A DNA stretch of 64,000 bases from Jiangella mangrovi (GTDB lineage: Bacteria > Actinomycetota > Actinomycetes > Jiangellales > Jiangellaceae), in NCBI RefSeq assembly GCF_014204975.1, contig NZ_JACHMM010000001.1:4464001-4528000 (forward strand). The letters are read 5' to 3'. The translations under genes and the position numbers were made by a program. Shown here in pieces: positions 47,464 through 56,021 of the stretch; the stretch's first letter is position 1, and each line of letters opens with the position of its first letter. A model generated the notes under the pieces. That model made no database searches. It saw only the letters and a program-made list of their open reading frames with translations, and was not told the DNA's origin.

Positions 47464-49575
47464 TCAGCCGACGCCGGCTTCGTGCATGCCGCGCAGCTCG
47501 CGCTTGAGCTCGGAGATCTCGTCGCGCAGGCGGGCGGCCAGCTCGAACTGCAGCTCCGCCGCGGCGGCGTGCATCTGGTCGCTGAGCTGCTGGATGAGGC
47601 CGGCGAGGTCGGCCGCGGGCATGCCGGCGAGGTCGGCGGCGTGCTTGCCGACGCTGCCGACGCTGGCCCGGACCCCCGGCACCGGCGACTTGCCCCGGCT
47701 GGCGGCGCGGCCGGAGCCGCCGATGAGCGCCTCGGTGTCGGCGTCCTCGCGGGCCAGCATCTGGGTGATGTCGCTGATGCGCTTGCGCAGCGGGGTGGGG
47801 TCGATGCCGTGTTCGCGGTTGTAGGCGATCTGCTTCTCGCGCCGGCGGTTGGTCTCTTCGATCGCGTTCTGCATGGACGGCGTGATGGTGTCGGCGTACA
47901 TGTGGACCTGGCCGGACACGTTGCGGGCCGCGCGGCCGATGGTCTGGATGAGCGACGTGCCGGAGCGGAGGAACCCCTCCTTGTCGGCGTCGAGGATGCT
48001 GACCAGCGACACCTCGGGGAGGTCGAGGCCCTCGCGGAGCAGGTTGATGCCGACGAGCACGTCGAACTCGCCCATGCGCAGCTCGCGCAGCAGCTCGATG
48101 CGGCGCAGGGTGTCGACCTCGCTGTGCAGGTAGCGCACCTGGACGCCGCGTTCGAGCAGGTAGTCGGTGAGGTCCTCGGCCATCTTCTTGGTCAGCGTGG
48201 TGACCAGGACGCGCTCGTCGCGCTCGACCCGTGTGCGGATCTCGTGGATGAGGTCGTCGATCTGGCCCTTGGTGGACTTGACGACCACCTCGGGGTCGAC
48301 CAGGCCGGTCGGGCGGATGATCTGCTCGACGACGGAGTCGACCTTGTCCATCTCGTACGGGCCGGGTGTGGCCGACAGGTACATCGTCTGGCCGATGCGC
48401 TGGAGGAACTCCTCGAACCGCAGCGGCCGGTTGTCCATGGCGCTGGGCAGCCGGAACCCGTGGTCGACGAGCGTGCGCTTGCGGCTCATGTCGCCCTCGT
48501 ACATGCCGCCGATCTGCGGCACCGTGACGTGTGACTCGTCGATGACCAGCAGGAAGTCCTCGGGGAAGTAGTCGAGCAGGCAGTTGGGCGCCGACCCGGG
48601 CTCGCGGCCGTCCATGTGCAGCGAGTAGTTCTCGATGCCGGACGTGAAGCCGACCTCTCGCATCATCTCGATGTCGTAGGTGGTGCGCATGCGCAGCCGC
48701 TGCGCCTCGAGCAGCTTGCCCTGCCGCTCGAACTCGGCCAGTCGCTCCTCGAGCTCGGCTTCGATGCCGCGGATGGCCCGCTCCATGCGGTCGCGGCCGG
48801 ACACGTAGTGGGTGGCCGGGGCGACGTAGGTCTCCTGCTCCTCGCGCATGACCTCGCCGGTGAGCGGGTGCATGGTCATGATGCGCTCGATCTCGTCGCC
48901 GAAGAACTCGACCCGCAGCGCCAGCTCCTCGTACATCGGGATGATCTCGAGGGTGTCGCCGCGCACCCGGAACGTGCCGCGGGTGAGGTTCTGGTCGTTG
49001 CGGGTGTACTGGACGTCGACCAGCTCCCGCAGCAGGCCCTCTCGGTTGCGTTCGTCGCCGACCTTGAGGTGCACCATGCGGTGGAGGTACTCGTCGGCCG
49101 AGCCCAGGCCGTAGATGCAGGACACCGTCGCCACCACGATGACGTCGCGCCGGGTGAGCAGCGACCACGTGGCCGAGTGCCGCAGCCGCTCGACCTCCTC
49201 GTTGATGGAGGAGTCCTTCTCGATGTAGGTGTCGCTCTGCGGGACGTACGCCTCGGGCTGGTAGTAGTCGTAGTACGAGACGAAGTACTCGACCGCGTTG
49301 TTGGGGAACATCTCGCGCAGCTCGTTGGCGAACTGGGCGGCCAGCGTCTTGTTCGGGACCATGACCAGCGTGGGTCGCTGCAGCTTCTCGATGAGCCAGG
49401 CGGTGGTGGCGCTCTTGCCCGTACCGGTGGCACCGAGCAGGACGGTGTCCTTGTCGCCTTGGCGGATGCGCCGTTCGAGCTCGGCGATGGCCGCCGGCTG
49501 GTCGCCCGAGGGCTCCCACTCGCTGACGACCTTGAACGGGGCCACCGTCCGGGTGATCTCACTTGCCGCACGCAT
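47464..49575 (-). CDS. uvrB: Excinuclease ABC subunit B
   Basis: 703 residues. Walker [20 protein letters not shown] (near residue 47), the damage-wedging beta-hairpin [16 protein letters not shown] (near 93), DESHVT helicase motif, C-terminal helicase motif TIGRAARN, and the UVR motif [20 protein letters not shown] at the end that docks UvrC. ATG at 49575; the in-frame ATG at 49599 lacks support. Confidence 0.98.
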   Translation of the reverse strand: MRAASEITRTVAPFKVVSEWEPSGDQPAAIAELERRIRQGDKDTVLLGATGTGKSATTAWLIEKLQRPTLVMVPNKTLAAQFANELREMFPNNAVEYFVSYYDYYQPEAYVPQSDTYIEKDSSINEEVERLRHSATWSLLTRRDVIVVATVSCIYGLGSADEYLHRMVHLKVGDERNREGLLRELVDVQYTRNDQNLTRGTFRVRGDTLEIIPMYEELALRVEFFGDEIERIMTMHPLTGEVMREEQETYVAPATHYVSGRDRMERAIRGIEAELEERLAEFERQGKLLEAQRLRMRTTYDIEMMREVGFTSGIENYSLHMDGREPGSAPNCLLDYFPEDFLLVIDESHVTVPQIGGMYEGDMSRKRTLVDHGFRLPSAMDNRPLRFEEFLQRIGQTMYLSATPGPYEMDKVDSVVEQIIRPTGLVDPEVVVKSTKGQIDDLIHEIRTRVERDERVLVTTLTKKMAEDLTDYLLERGVQVRYLHSEVDTLRRIELLRELRMGEFDVLVGINLLREGLDLPEVSLVSILDADKEGFLRSGTSLIQTIGRAARNVSGQVHMYADTITPSMQNAIEETNRRREKQIAYNREHGIDPTPLRKRISDITQMLAREDADTEALIGGSGRAASRGKSPVPGVRASVGSVGKHAADLAGMPAADLAGLIQQLSDQMHAAAAELQFELAARLRDEISELKRELRGMHEAGVG

Positions 49576-49634
49576 GACATCGAGAGTATGCGGTCGCACC
49601 GACAGAGTCCGAGCCTCCCGCTACGCTCACAGCG

Positions 49635-51119
49635 ATGGACGACGAGACCCGCAGGTTCCTCACCACGTTCCACACCTTCCTCCAGGACGTCGTGCACCAG
49701 GCCGGGTCCGACGGCGACACCGGCGGCGAGCCGCTGCTCCCCGTCCTCGAACGGCACCTGGGCGTGCCGCCGCGGTCGCTGCCCGTGGTGGGCGAGCGCA
49801 TCTCGACGGTGCGCTACACCGATGCCGACGTCGCGCTCGAGCAGCTCGCTCGGCGGCACGGCGGACGGCGGCTGCTCGGCATCGGCGGCGGTCAGCAGCG
49901 GCGGCACTCGTCGCTGGCCGAGATCGTCGAGTACGCCGGCCGCCGTCAGTTCCCCGTCGGCCCGGTCGACTACGCCCGCGTGCCCGTCGGCCCCGACACC
50001 AGCCGTCAGGTGGTCTCGTTCGGGCTGCACCTCTTCACGTACGACGGCGTCCCGGTCGCCGTCCTGCAGCGCGCGCCGCAGCCGCACTTCGGGCGCGAGC
50101 ACCCCGAGCTCGAGGTGCTGGCCGCGGCCGACACCGTCGTCCCCGCCCTGTTCGACGAGCTGCGCCGGCTCATGGCCGAGCACAGTGTGCTGCGCGGGCA
50201 GGTCGTCACGTTCACGACCAGCGAGTTCGGCGCCAGCAACGGCTCCGTCACGTTCCTGCCCCGTCCGGAGCTTCGGCCCGACGACGTCGTGCTGCCCGAC
50301 GGCCTGCTGGCGAAGGTCGAGCGGCACCTCACCGGCGTCGCCCGGCACCGCGCCGCCCTCGCCGCGGCCGGGCAGCACCTCAAGCGCGGCGTCCTGCTCT
50401 TCGGCCCGCCCGGCACGGGCAAGACGCACACCGTCAAGTACCTCATGGCGGTCAGCCCCGGCACGACGGTGATCGTGCTGTCCGGGTCGTCCCTGCAGCT
50501 CGTCCACGCCGCGGCCGAGACCGCCCGCGCGCTGGAGCCCGCCGTCGTGGTGCTCGAGGACTGCGACCTCGTCGCCGAGGACCGCACGTTCTCCTCCGGC
50601 CCGCAGCCGCTGCTCTTCGAGGTGCTCGACGCGCTCGACGGGCTGGCCGACGACGCCGACGTCGCGTTCGTGCTCACCACCAACCGCGCCGACCTGCTCG
50701 AACCGGCGCTGGCCCAGCGGCCCGGCCGGGTCGACCTCGCCGTCGAGATCCCGCTGCCCGACGAGGCGTCGCGGCGACGGCTGAACCGGCTCTACGCGCG
50801 CGACCTGCCGTTCACGCCGTCGGCGCTGGACGAGGCGGCCGCGCGGTCCGAGGGGACGACGGCGTCGTTCGCGAAGGAGCTCATGCGCCGGGCGGTGCTG
50901 ACGGCGGCAGATGAGGGTCACGCGCCGGGCGACGCCGACCTGTCCGTCGCGCTGGACGAGCTGCTCGGCGACGCCGAGGTGCTGACCCGGAGCCTGCTCG
51001 GCAGCGGCGACGGCTCCGTCGACGACGGCGGCAGCTTCGGCCGGGCGGGTGGTGGCGGCCCGCGTCCCGGGCTCGCACCGCCGGGGCGGCGCGGCGGGTT
51101 CTACCGCCCGCTCCCCTGA
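49635..51119 (+). CDS. AAA-family ATPase
   Basis: 494 residues. The N-terminal ~240 residues have no recognisable domain. AAA module: Walker A LLFGPPGTGKTHTVKYL (near residue 257), Walker B VVVLEDCDLVA (near 312, hhhhED), sensor 1 LTTNRADLLEPAL and an arginine-finger-like QRPGRVDLAVEIPLP. This resembles classical Cdc48/FtsH-like AAA rather than a chaperone loader. Gly/Pro-rich C-terminal tail. ATG at 49635; divergent from uvrB with 59 bp between. Function unknown; DNA repair is a guess from position only. Confidence 0.85.
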   Translation: MDDETRRFLTTFHTFLQDVVHQAGSDGDTGGEPLLPVLERHLGVPPRSLPVVGERISTVRYTDADVALEQLARRHGGRRLLGIGGGQQRRHSSLAEIVEYAGRRQFPVGPVDYARVPVGPDTSRQVVSFGLHLFTYDGVPVAVLQRAPQPHFGREHPELEVLAAADTVVPALFDELRRLMAEHSVLRGQVVTFTTSEFGASNGSVTFLPRPELRPDDVVLPDGLLAKVERHLTGVARHRAALAAAGQHLKRGVLLFGPPGTGKTHTVKYLMAVSPGTTVIVLSGSSLQLVHAAAETARALEPAVVVLEDCDLVAEDRTFSSGPQPLLFEVLDALDGLADDADVAFVLTTNRADLLEPALAQRPGRVDLAVEIPLPDEASRRRLNRLYARDLPFTPSALDEAAARSEGTTASFAKELMRRAVLTAADEGHAPGDADLSVALDELLGDAEVLTRSLLGSGDGSVDDGGSFGRAGGGGPRPGLAPPGRRGGFYRPLP

Positions 51120-51125
51120 CCTAGG

Positions 51126-51166
51126 ACATCACCACGATTCCCCGCGCCGCACCACGATCGCAGGCG
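51126..51166. repeat. 41-bp repeat shared with the spacer at 1280-1320
   Basis: The reverse complement matches 1280-1320 at 33 of 41 positions without gaps, including the runs CGCCTGC, ATCGTG, CGGG and GTGATGT. At 51174-51189 a perfect 16-bp palindrome (GCACGAGATCTCGTGC) follows. It lies in the 79-bp gap between two convergent genes, as the other copy does. Confidence 0.75.
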
Positions 51167-51198
51167 TAGTCCGGCACGAGATCTCGTGCTGAACGTGA

Positions 51199-52383
51199 TC
51201 ATTCCGAGGGGTGCCAGGCGGTCCGCTCGGCCCAGGCGTCGGCGCGGGCGAGGGCGGCGTTGATCCAGGGGGTCTTGCGCTCGGCGTACTGGTCGATGGT
51301 GTCGTGCGGCTGCGCGGCGAGGTCGCGCTTCAGGGCCGCGTACTCGGCGACGGCGTCGGGGTGGGCCCGCAGCCAGTCGCGCAGCAGCAGGGCGTCGCGC
51401 CAGGTCGGCGAGGTGACGGGGCGGACGTGGCAGTTGACGGCACGGCCGGGGTCGGCGTTGCAGGCCAGGGCCTTGTCGCGCTCGACGCCGTCACGGTCGA
51501 CGTCCCACCAGCGGTCCGGCAGCCGCACCAGCCCGGCCTCGGCCAGCCCGCCGGCCAGCGACCCCGCCGTCTCGAGGTCGGCGACGACCAGCTGCACGTC
51601 GACGACGTCCTTCGCCGGCAGCCCGGGCACCGACGTCGAGCCGTGGTGGTCGGCGCGGATCAGCCGGTCCCCCGCGAGGCGCCGGATCCGGTCCAGTAGC
51701 CGCCGGGCCTGCTCGGCCCATGCGGGGTCGGGGTCCGCGATGACGGCGTGCGGCGGCCGCGGCGCGCGGGTCCCGGCGCGCAGGTGCGCCTCGAACGGCG
51801 CCAGCCGCTCCGTCCACAGGGCGTCGACAGCGGCCTCGGTATCCACAAGAGCCCCGGAGTTGTCGATCCAGACGTCCGCCGCCGCGCGCCGCTGCTCGTC
51901 CGTCGCCTGCGCCCGGATGCGGGCCAGCGCGTCGGCCGGCGTCATGCCGCGGTCGTCGACCAGCCGCCGCAGCCGCTCGTCCTCGGGCGCGTGCACGACC
52001 ACGACCAGCGGGAACCCGGTCTCGTAGCCGTTCTCGACCAGCAGCGGGATGTCCTCGACGACGACGGCGTCCGGCCCGGCGGCCGCGACCAGCTCCTGCC
52101 GCCGCCGTCCGACCAGCGGGTGGACGATGGCGTTGAGCGCCCGCCGCCGGTCCTCGTCGCCGAACACGACCTTCCCCAGCGCGGGCCGGTCGAGGGCTCC
52201 GTCGGGCGTCAGCACCTCCGGCCCGAACTCCGCGGCGACGGCGGCCAGCCCGGGAGTCCCCGGCTCGACCACCTCGCGCGCCAGCAGGTCGGCGTCGATC
52301 ACCGTCGCGCCCCGCTCGGCGAGGCGGCGCGCCACCACCGACTTGCCCGCCCCGATCCCGCCCGTCAGGCCCACTCTCAGCAC
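51199..52383 (-). CDS. coaE: Dephospho-CoA kinase fused to a GrpB/UPF0157 domain
   Basis: 394 residues. The N-terminal ~200 are CoaE, which phosphorylates dephospho-CoA in the last step of CoA synthesis: P-loop LTGGIGAGKSVVARRL, IDADLLAREVV, and the lid with DDRGMTPADALARI. From about residue 210 a GrpB-like domain (nucleotidyltransferase fold; ADHHGSTSVPGLPAKDVVDVQL) follows. This CoaE-GrpB fusion is known in actinobacteria. GTG start at 52383. It is followed (reading along the minus strand) by the convergent AAA gene. Confidence 0.93.
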   Translation of the reverse strand: MLRVGLTGGIGAGKSVVARRLAERGATVIDADLLAREVVEPGTPGLAAVAAEFGPEVLTPDGALDRPALGKVVFGDEDRRRALNAIVHPLVGRRRQELVAAAGPDAVVVEDIPLLVENGYETGFPLVVVVHAPEDERLRRLVDDRGMTPADALARIRAQATDEQRRAAADVWIDNSGALVDTEAAVDALWTERLAPFEAHLRAGTRAPRPPHAVIADPDPAWAEQARRLLDRIRRLAGDRLIRADHHGSTSVPGLPAKDVVDVQLVVADLETAGSLAGGLAEAGLVRLPDRWWDVDRDGVERDKALACNADPGRAVNCHVRPVTSPTWRDALLLRDWLRAHPDAVAEYAALKRDLAAQPHDTIDQYAERKTPWINAALARADAWAERTAWHPSE

Positions 52384-52601
52384 CCCACGACCCTAGGGGA
52401 TGCCTGACGGATAGTGGTGGATGCGGACGCCGTCCAGGGACCGATCCAGCAAGGAGGAGGAGGAGGTCGATGCGGTGCCATCGGACGACGACGACAACGC
52501 AGCCGGTCGGTTTCTGGGCGTCGATCCGCGCCGCCGAAGATCCGTCAGGCACCCCTAGCGGGCGGCGGTCCCGGCGAGGATCATGTGGACCAGGGGTCGC
52601 C

Positions 52602-53294
52602 ATGGTGATGAAGCTGCCTTCGCAGTCCACGAGCGGGCCGATGCAGCCGGGGAGCGTCCGGGCGCAACTCCTGGCCACCGAGCACTGGAGTCTGCTCGCG
52701 ACCCGCAGCCAGACGTGGGCCGAGGTGATGGGCCGCATCACGATCCACCTGACGGTGTCGTCGGCGGCGATCGTGGCGCTGGCGCTCGTGGCGCAGGCGT
52801 CCGGCTTCGGGCCGACCTTCCAGGGGCTGGCGATCGGGCTGGCCGCGATCGTGCTGCTGCTCGGCACGCTGACCGCCGTTCGCGTGTACAACGCCTCGAC
52901 GGACGACCTGGCGCTGGTCCTGGGGATGAACCGGCTGCGGGCGGCGTACGTCGCGCTCGACCCGGGCGTCGAGACCTACCTGGTGGCGGGGTCCACCGAC
53001 GACCTCGCCGGGATCGACCGCACCTACGGCATGATCGTCCGCCGCAACCTCAGCCAGGTGCTGGGCAGTGCGGCGCTGTTCGTCTCGGCGGTCAACGCGA
53101 TCGTCGCGGGCGTCCTGTGCGCGCTGGTCACCGACGCGCTGGGTGGCGCGACGGTGGCGGTCGCGCTGGTCGGCGTGGCCGGCGGGCTGGTCCACCTGGC
53201 GGTCATGGCCGAGATCGGCCGACGCCAGTACCGGCGGTTCCTGCACCGCTACGAGCCCCGCTTCCCGGCGGCGCCGGGCCCGAAGGAGCCCTAG
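52602..53294 (+). CDS. Small polytopic membrane protein, unknown
   Basis: 230 residues with four apolar segments (SAAIVALALVAQ; GLAIGLAAIVLLLGTLTAV; QVLGSAALFVSAVNAIVAGVL; GATVAVALVGVAGGLVHLAVM), short loops and a basic tail. I do not recognise the family. The ATG at 52602 follows AGGGG by 6 nt. A longer version starting at 52470 (274 residues) would have a much stronger ribosome-binding site but a poorly coding N-terminal stretch. Divergent from coaE; its TAG overlaps the stop of the lipoprotein. Confidence 0.7.
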   Translation: MVMKLPSQSTSGPMQPGSVRAQLLATEHWSLLATRSQTWAEVMGRITIHLTVSSAAIVALALVAQASGFGPTFQGLAIGLAAIVLLLGTLTAVRVYNASTDDLALVLGMNRLRAAYVALDPGVETYLVAGSTDDLAGIDRTYGMIVRRNLSQVLGSAALFVSAVNAIVAGVLCALVTDALGGATVAVALVGVAGGLVHLAVMAEIGRRQYRRFLHRYEPRFPAAPGPKEP

Positions 53295-54037
53295 GGAGTC
53301 GGTGTGGCGGACCCGCCCGGGGTCGGGGCCGGTGAAGCGCCCGGGGTCGTCGTCGCGGCCGGCTCGCCGCCCAGCAGGTGCGCGGCCAGGTTCACCAGCA
53401 CGACCGGCTCCGCGGCCGCCGGGACCACGCCGTGGAGCAGCGTGATGACGTAGGTGCGGACGTCGTCGGCGACCACGAACGAGACGTCCGCCGGGTCGGA
53501 CAGCAGGAACCCGTCGCGGCCGGCGACCGGCTGGGCGGTGACGGTGGCCGCGGCGGCCTGGGCGCTGTCGACGGTGGACTCGATGCGGCCGGCGGCGGTC
53601 TCGGCGTCCGTGTAGCCGCTGACGGCGATCTCGAGCGGCACCGGCGGCGGCGTGGGCGGCGGCGTCTGCCCCTCGGGCACCTCGGGGACGCCGTAGCTGC
53701 AGGTCAGCCGGCCGGTGCGGCCGGAGTCGGGCAGGAACTCGTCGTTGTAGACGCGGACGGTCTCGCCCTGGATGGGCACCTGCAGGATCTGCGCGATGTC
53801 GCCGGCGCTGGCGAGCTCGCTGCACAGCTCGGGAACGCCCGTGGTGGACGACGGCGACGCGGTCGGGTCACCGGCCGCCTCGGTGCCGTCGCCGTCGGTC
53901 GGCTCCCCCGACGTCGGCACGACCGGCACCTCGGGCTCGCCCCCGTTGGAGCAGCCGGCCAGCAGGAGGACCAGCGGCACGGCCGCGGCCAGCGCGACCT
54001 TGGCCGGCACGGCACGGCGGCGGTCAAGGCTCGTCAT
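53291..54037 (-). CDS. Predicted lipoprotein, unknown
   Basis: 248 residues. Type II signal peptide (RRRAVPAKVALAAAVPLVLLLAGC, lipobox LAGC), then a Thr/Pro/Glu-rich linker, a folded domain of ~150 residues with two cysteines (ELCSEL; LTCSYG), and a Pro/Ser/Thr-rich tail. The DUF3558-type actinobacterial lipoproteins share this layout, but I cannot claim homology by eye. ATG at 54037 with GAGGAG 6 nt upstream. Confidence 0.78.
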   Translation of the reverse strand: MTSLDRRRAVPAKVALAAAVPLVLLLAGCSNGGEPEVPVVPTSGEPTDGDGTEAAGDPTASPSSTTGVPELCSELASAGDIAQILQVPIQGETVRVYNDEFLPDSGRTGRLTCSYGVPEVPEGQTPPPTPPPVPLEIAVSGYTDAETAAGRIESTVDSAQAAAATVTAQPVAGRDGFLLSDPADVSFVVADDVRTYVITLLHGVVPAAAEPVVLVNLAAHLLGGEPAATTTPGASPAPTPGGSATPTP

Positions 54038-54131
54038 CACCGTCTCCTCACGCTCCGGACCGGGTTCCGCCGGGCTCGCCCGGCGAGCACACGGTAACCC
54101 GCGCCGCCGCCGTCGGGCCCCCGGACATGCG

Positions 54132-54166
54132 GCGAGCCCCGCACCCGGTGTGGGTGCGGGGCTCGC
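54132..54166 (-). terminator. Terminator of rpsA
   Basis: 15-bp perfect stem (GCGAGCCCCGCACCC with complement), loop GGTGT, 31 bp past the rpsA stop. No T-tract. Confidence 0.9.
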
Positions 54167-54196
54167 GTGCCGAGCGTCAGTGCGTGAGCGAGTGGC

Positions 54197-55681
54197 TCAG
54201 TTGCCGGTGAGCTTCTCGCGCAGCGCCTGCAGCGCCTCGTCGGACGCCAGCGTGCCGGGGCCCTCCTCCTCGGTGCTGCCCGAGGAGTACGAGGACGGGT
54301 TGTCGGCCTTCGCCTCGGCGTCGGCCTCCTGCGCGCTCTCGATCTGCGTCTTGTGCGCTTCCCAGCGGGCGTGGGCCTCGGCGTACTGCCGCTCCCACTC
54401 CTCGCGCTGCTTCTCGTAGCCCTCGAGCCAGTCGTTGGTCTCGGGGTCGAAGCCCTCGGGGTACTTGTAGTTCCCCTCGGCGTCGTAGTCGGCCGCCATG
54501 CCGTACAGCGTCGGGTCGAAGTGCTCGCTGACGTGCGCGGCGGTGTCGCCCTCGTTGGCCTGCTTCAGCGACAGCGAGATGCGGCGACGCTCGAGGTCGA
54601 TGTCGATGACCTTGACCATGACGTCCTTGCCGACCGTGACGACCTGCTCGGGCACCTCGACGTGGCGCTCGGCCAGCTCGGAGATGTGCACGAGGCCCTC
54701 GATGCCGTCCTCGACGCGGACGAACGCGCCGAACGGGACGAGCTTGGTGACCTTGCCGGGCACGATCTGGCCGATCTGGTGGATCCGGGCGAACTGCTGC
54801 CACGGGTCCTCGAGGGTGGCCTTGAGCGACAGCGAGACGCGCTCGCGGTCCATGTCGACGTCGAGCACCTCGACGGTGACCTCCTGGCCGACCTCGACCA
54901 CCTCGGACGGGTGGTCGATGTGCTTCCAGGAGAGCTCCGAGACGTGCACCAGACCGTCGACGCCGCCGAGGTCGACGAACGCACCGAAGTTGACGATCGA
55001 GGAGACCACGCCGGAGCGGATCTGGCCCTTCTGCAGCGTCTGCAGGAAGGTCGACCGGACCTCGGACTGGGTCTGCTCGAGCCACGCCCGGCGGGACAGG
55101 ACCACGTTGTTGCGGTTCTTGTCCAGCTCGATGATCTTGGCCTCGATCTCCTTGCCGACGTACGGCTGGAGGTCGCGGACCCGGCGCATCTCGACCAGCG
55201 AGGCGGGCAGGAAGCCACGGAGACCGATGTCGAGGATGAGGCCGCCCTTGACGACCTCGATGACGGTGCCGGAAACGACGCCGTCGGCCTCCTTGATCTC
55301 CTCGATCTTGCCCCAGGCACGCTCGTACTGCGCGCGCTTCTTGGACAGGATCAGGCGGCCTTCCTTGTCCTCCTTCTGCAGGACGAGGGCCTCGACGTCG
55401 TCACCGACCGACACGACCTCGGAGGGGTCGACGTCGTGCTTGATGGAAAGCTCGCGCGAGGGAATGACACCCTCGGTCTTGTAGCCGATGTCGAGTAGGA
55501 CTTCGTCCCGGTCGACCTTGACGACGGTACCGGAAACGATATCGCCGTCATTGAAGTACTTGATGGTCTCGTCGATCGCGGCGAGGAAGGCTTCCTCGGA
55601 CCCGATGTCGTTGACGGCGACCTGCGTGGTCGTCCTGGGGGCCGTCGAGGTAGGCGTCTCGGCCTCGATGCTGCTCGTCAT
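54197..55681 (-). CDS. rpsA: 30S ribosomal protein S1
   Basis: 494 residues with four S1 OB-fold domains (residues ~40-105, 125-190, 210-280, 295-365); the last two carry the typical GAFVDLGGVDGLVHVSEL and GAFVRVEDGIEGLVHISEL. The C-terminal ~110 residues are acidic and less conserved, usual for actinobacterial S1. It binds mRNA on the 30S subunit. ATG at 55681; promoter recognised upstream. coaE is nearby, as in many actinobacteria. Confidence 0.97.
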   Translation of the reverse strand: MTSSIEAETPTSTAPRTTTQVAVNDIGSEEAFLAAIDETIKYFNDGDIVSGTVVKVDRDEVLLDIGYKTEGVIPSRELSIKHDVDPSEVVSVGDDVEALVLQKEDKEGRLILSKKRAQYERAWGKIEEIKEADGVVSGTVIEVVKGGLILDIGLRGFLPASLVEMRRVRDLQPYVGKEIEAKIIELDKNRNNVVLSRRAWLEQTQSEVRSTFLQTLQKGQIRSGVVSSIVNFGAFVDLGGVDGLVHVSELSWKHIDHPSEVVEVGQEVTVEVLDVDMDRERVSLSLKATLEDPWQQFARIHQIGQIVPGKVTKLVPFGAFVRVEDGIEGLVHISELAERHVEVPEQVVTVGKDVMVKVIDIDLERRRISLSLKQANEGDTAAHVSEHFDPTLYGMAADYDAEGNYKYPEGFDPETNDWLEGYEKQREEWERQYAEAHARWEAHKTQIESAQEADAEAKADNPSSYSSGSTEEEGPGTLASDEALQALREKLTGN

Positions 55682-55846
55682 GTGGAAGGGGACTCCGGAC
55701 AAGGTTCGGTGGTAGCTTCGCGCGCCAGGACCCTTGGATCGCTGTGCCATCACCGACCAGGTCCTGATTACCCCTGTGCCGCCAACCGACAGTAACGAGC
55801 GCGAGCCTGCTCCGTCCGAGGTCGCACAGGCCCACAGCGCACACAC

Positions 55847-55876
55847 AGATTACCTGTCCGCAACGACCAGGGTCAA
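55847..55876 (-). promoter_or_regulatory. rpsA promoter (-35 TTGACC, -10 TAATCT)
   Basis: On the minus strand TTGACC (55871-55876) and TAATCT (55847-55852) are 18 bp apart, a close fit to the primary sigma consensus. Transcription should begin near 55840, giving a leader of about 160 nt. The rest of the 55682-56021 spacer has a weak inverted repeat CCGGGCG/CGCCCGG (55975-56019) that may terminate the upstream DUF3068 gene. Confidence 0.8.
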
Positions 55877-56021
55877 TCGGCGGAAGGTCGCGAGTTGATC
55901 ACGCCGGCGAATTCGGCTATGGGGTCGCGGGTGGACGAGCCACCGTCCGGTCGGTCAACCCAGAATACTCTTCGCCGGGCGAAACCGCGGATCCTGATAT
56001 CGACCCAGGTCGCGCCCGGTG

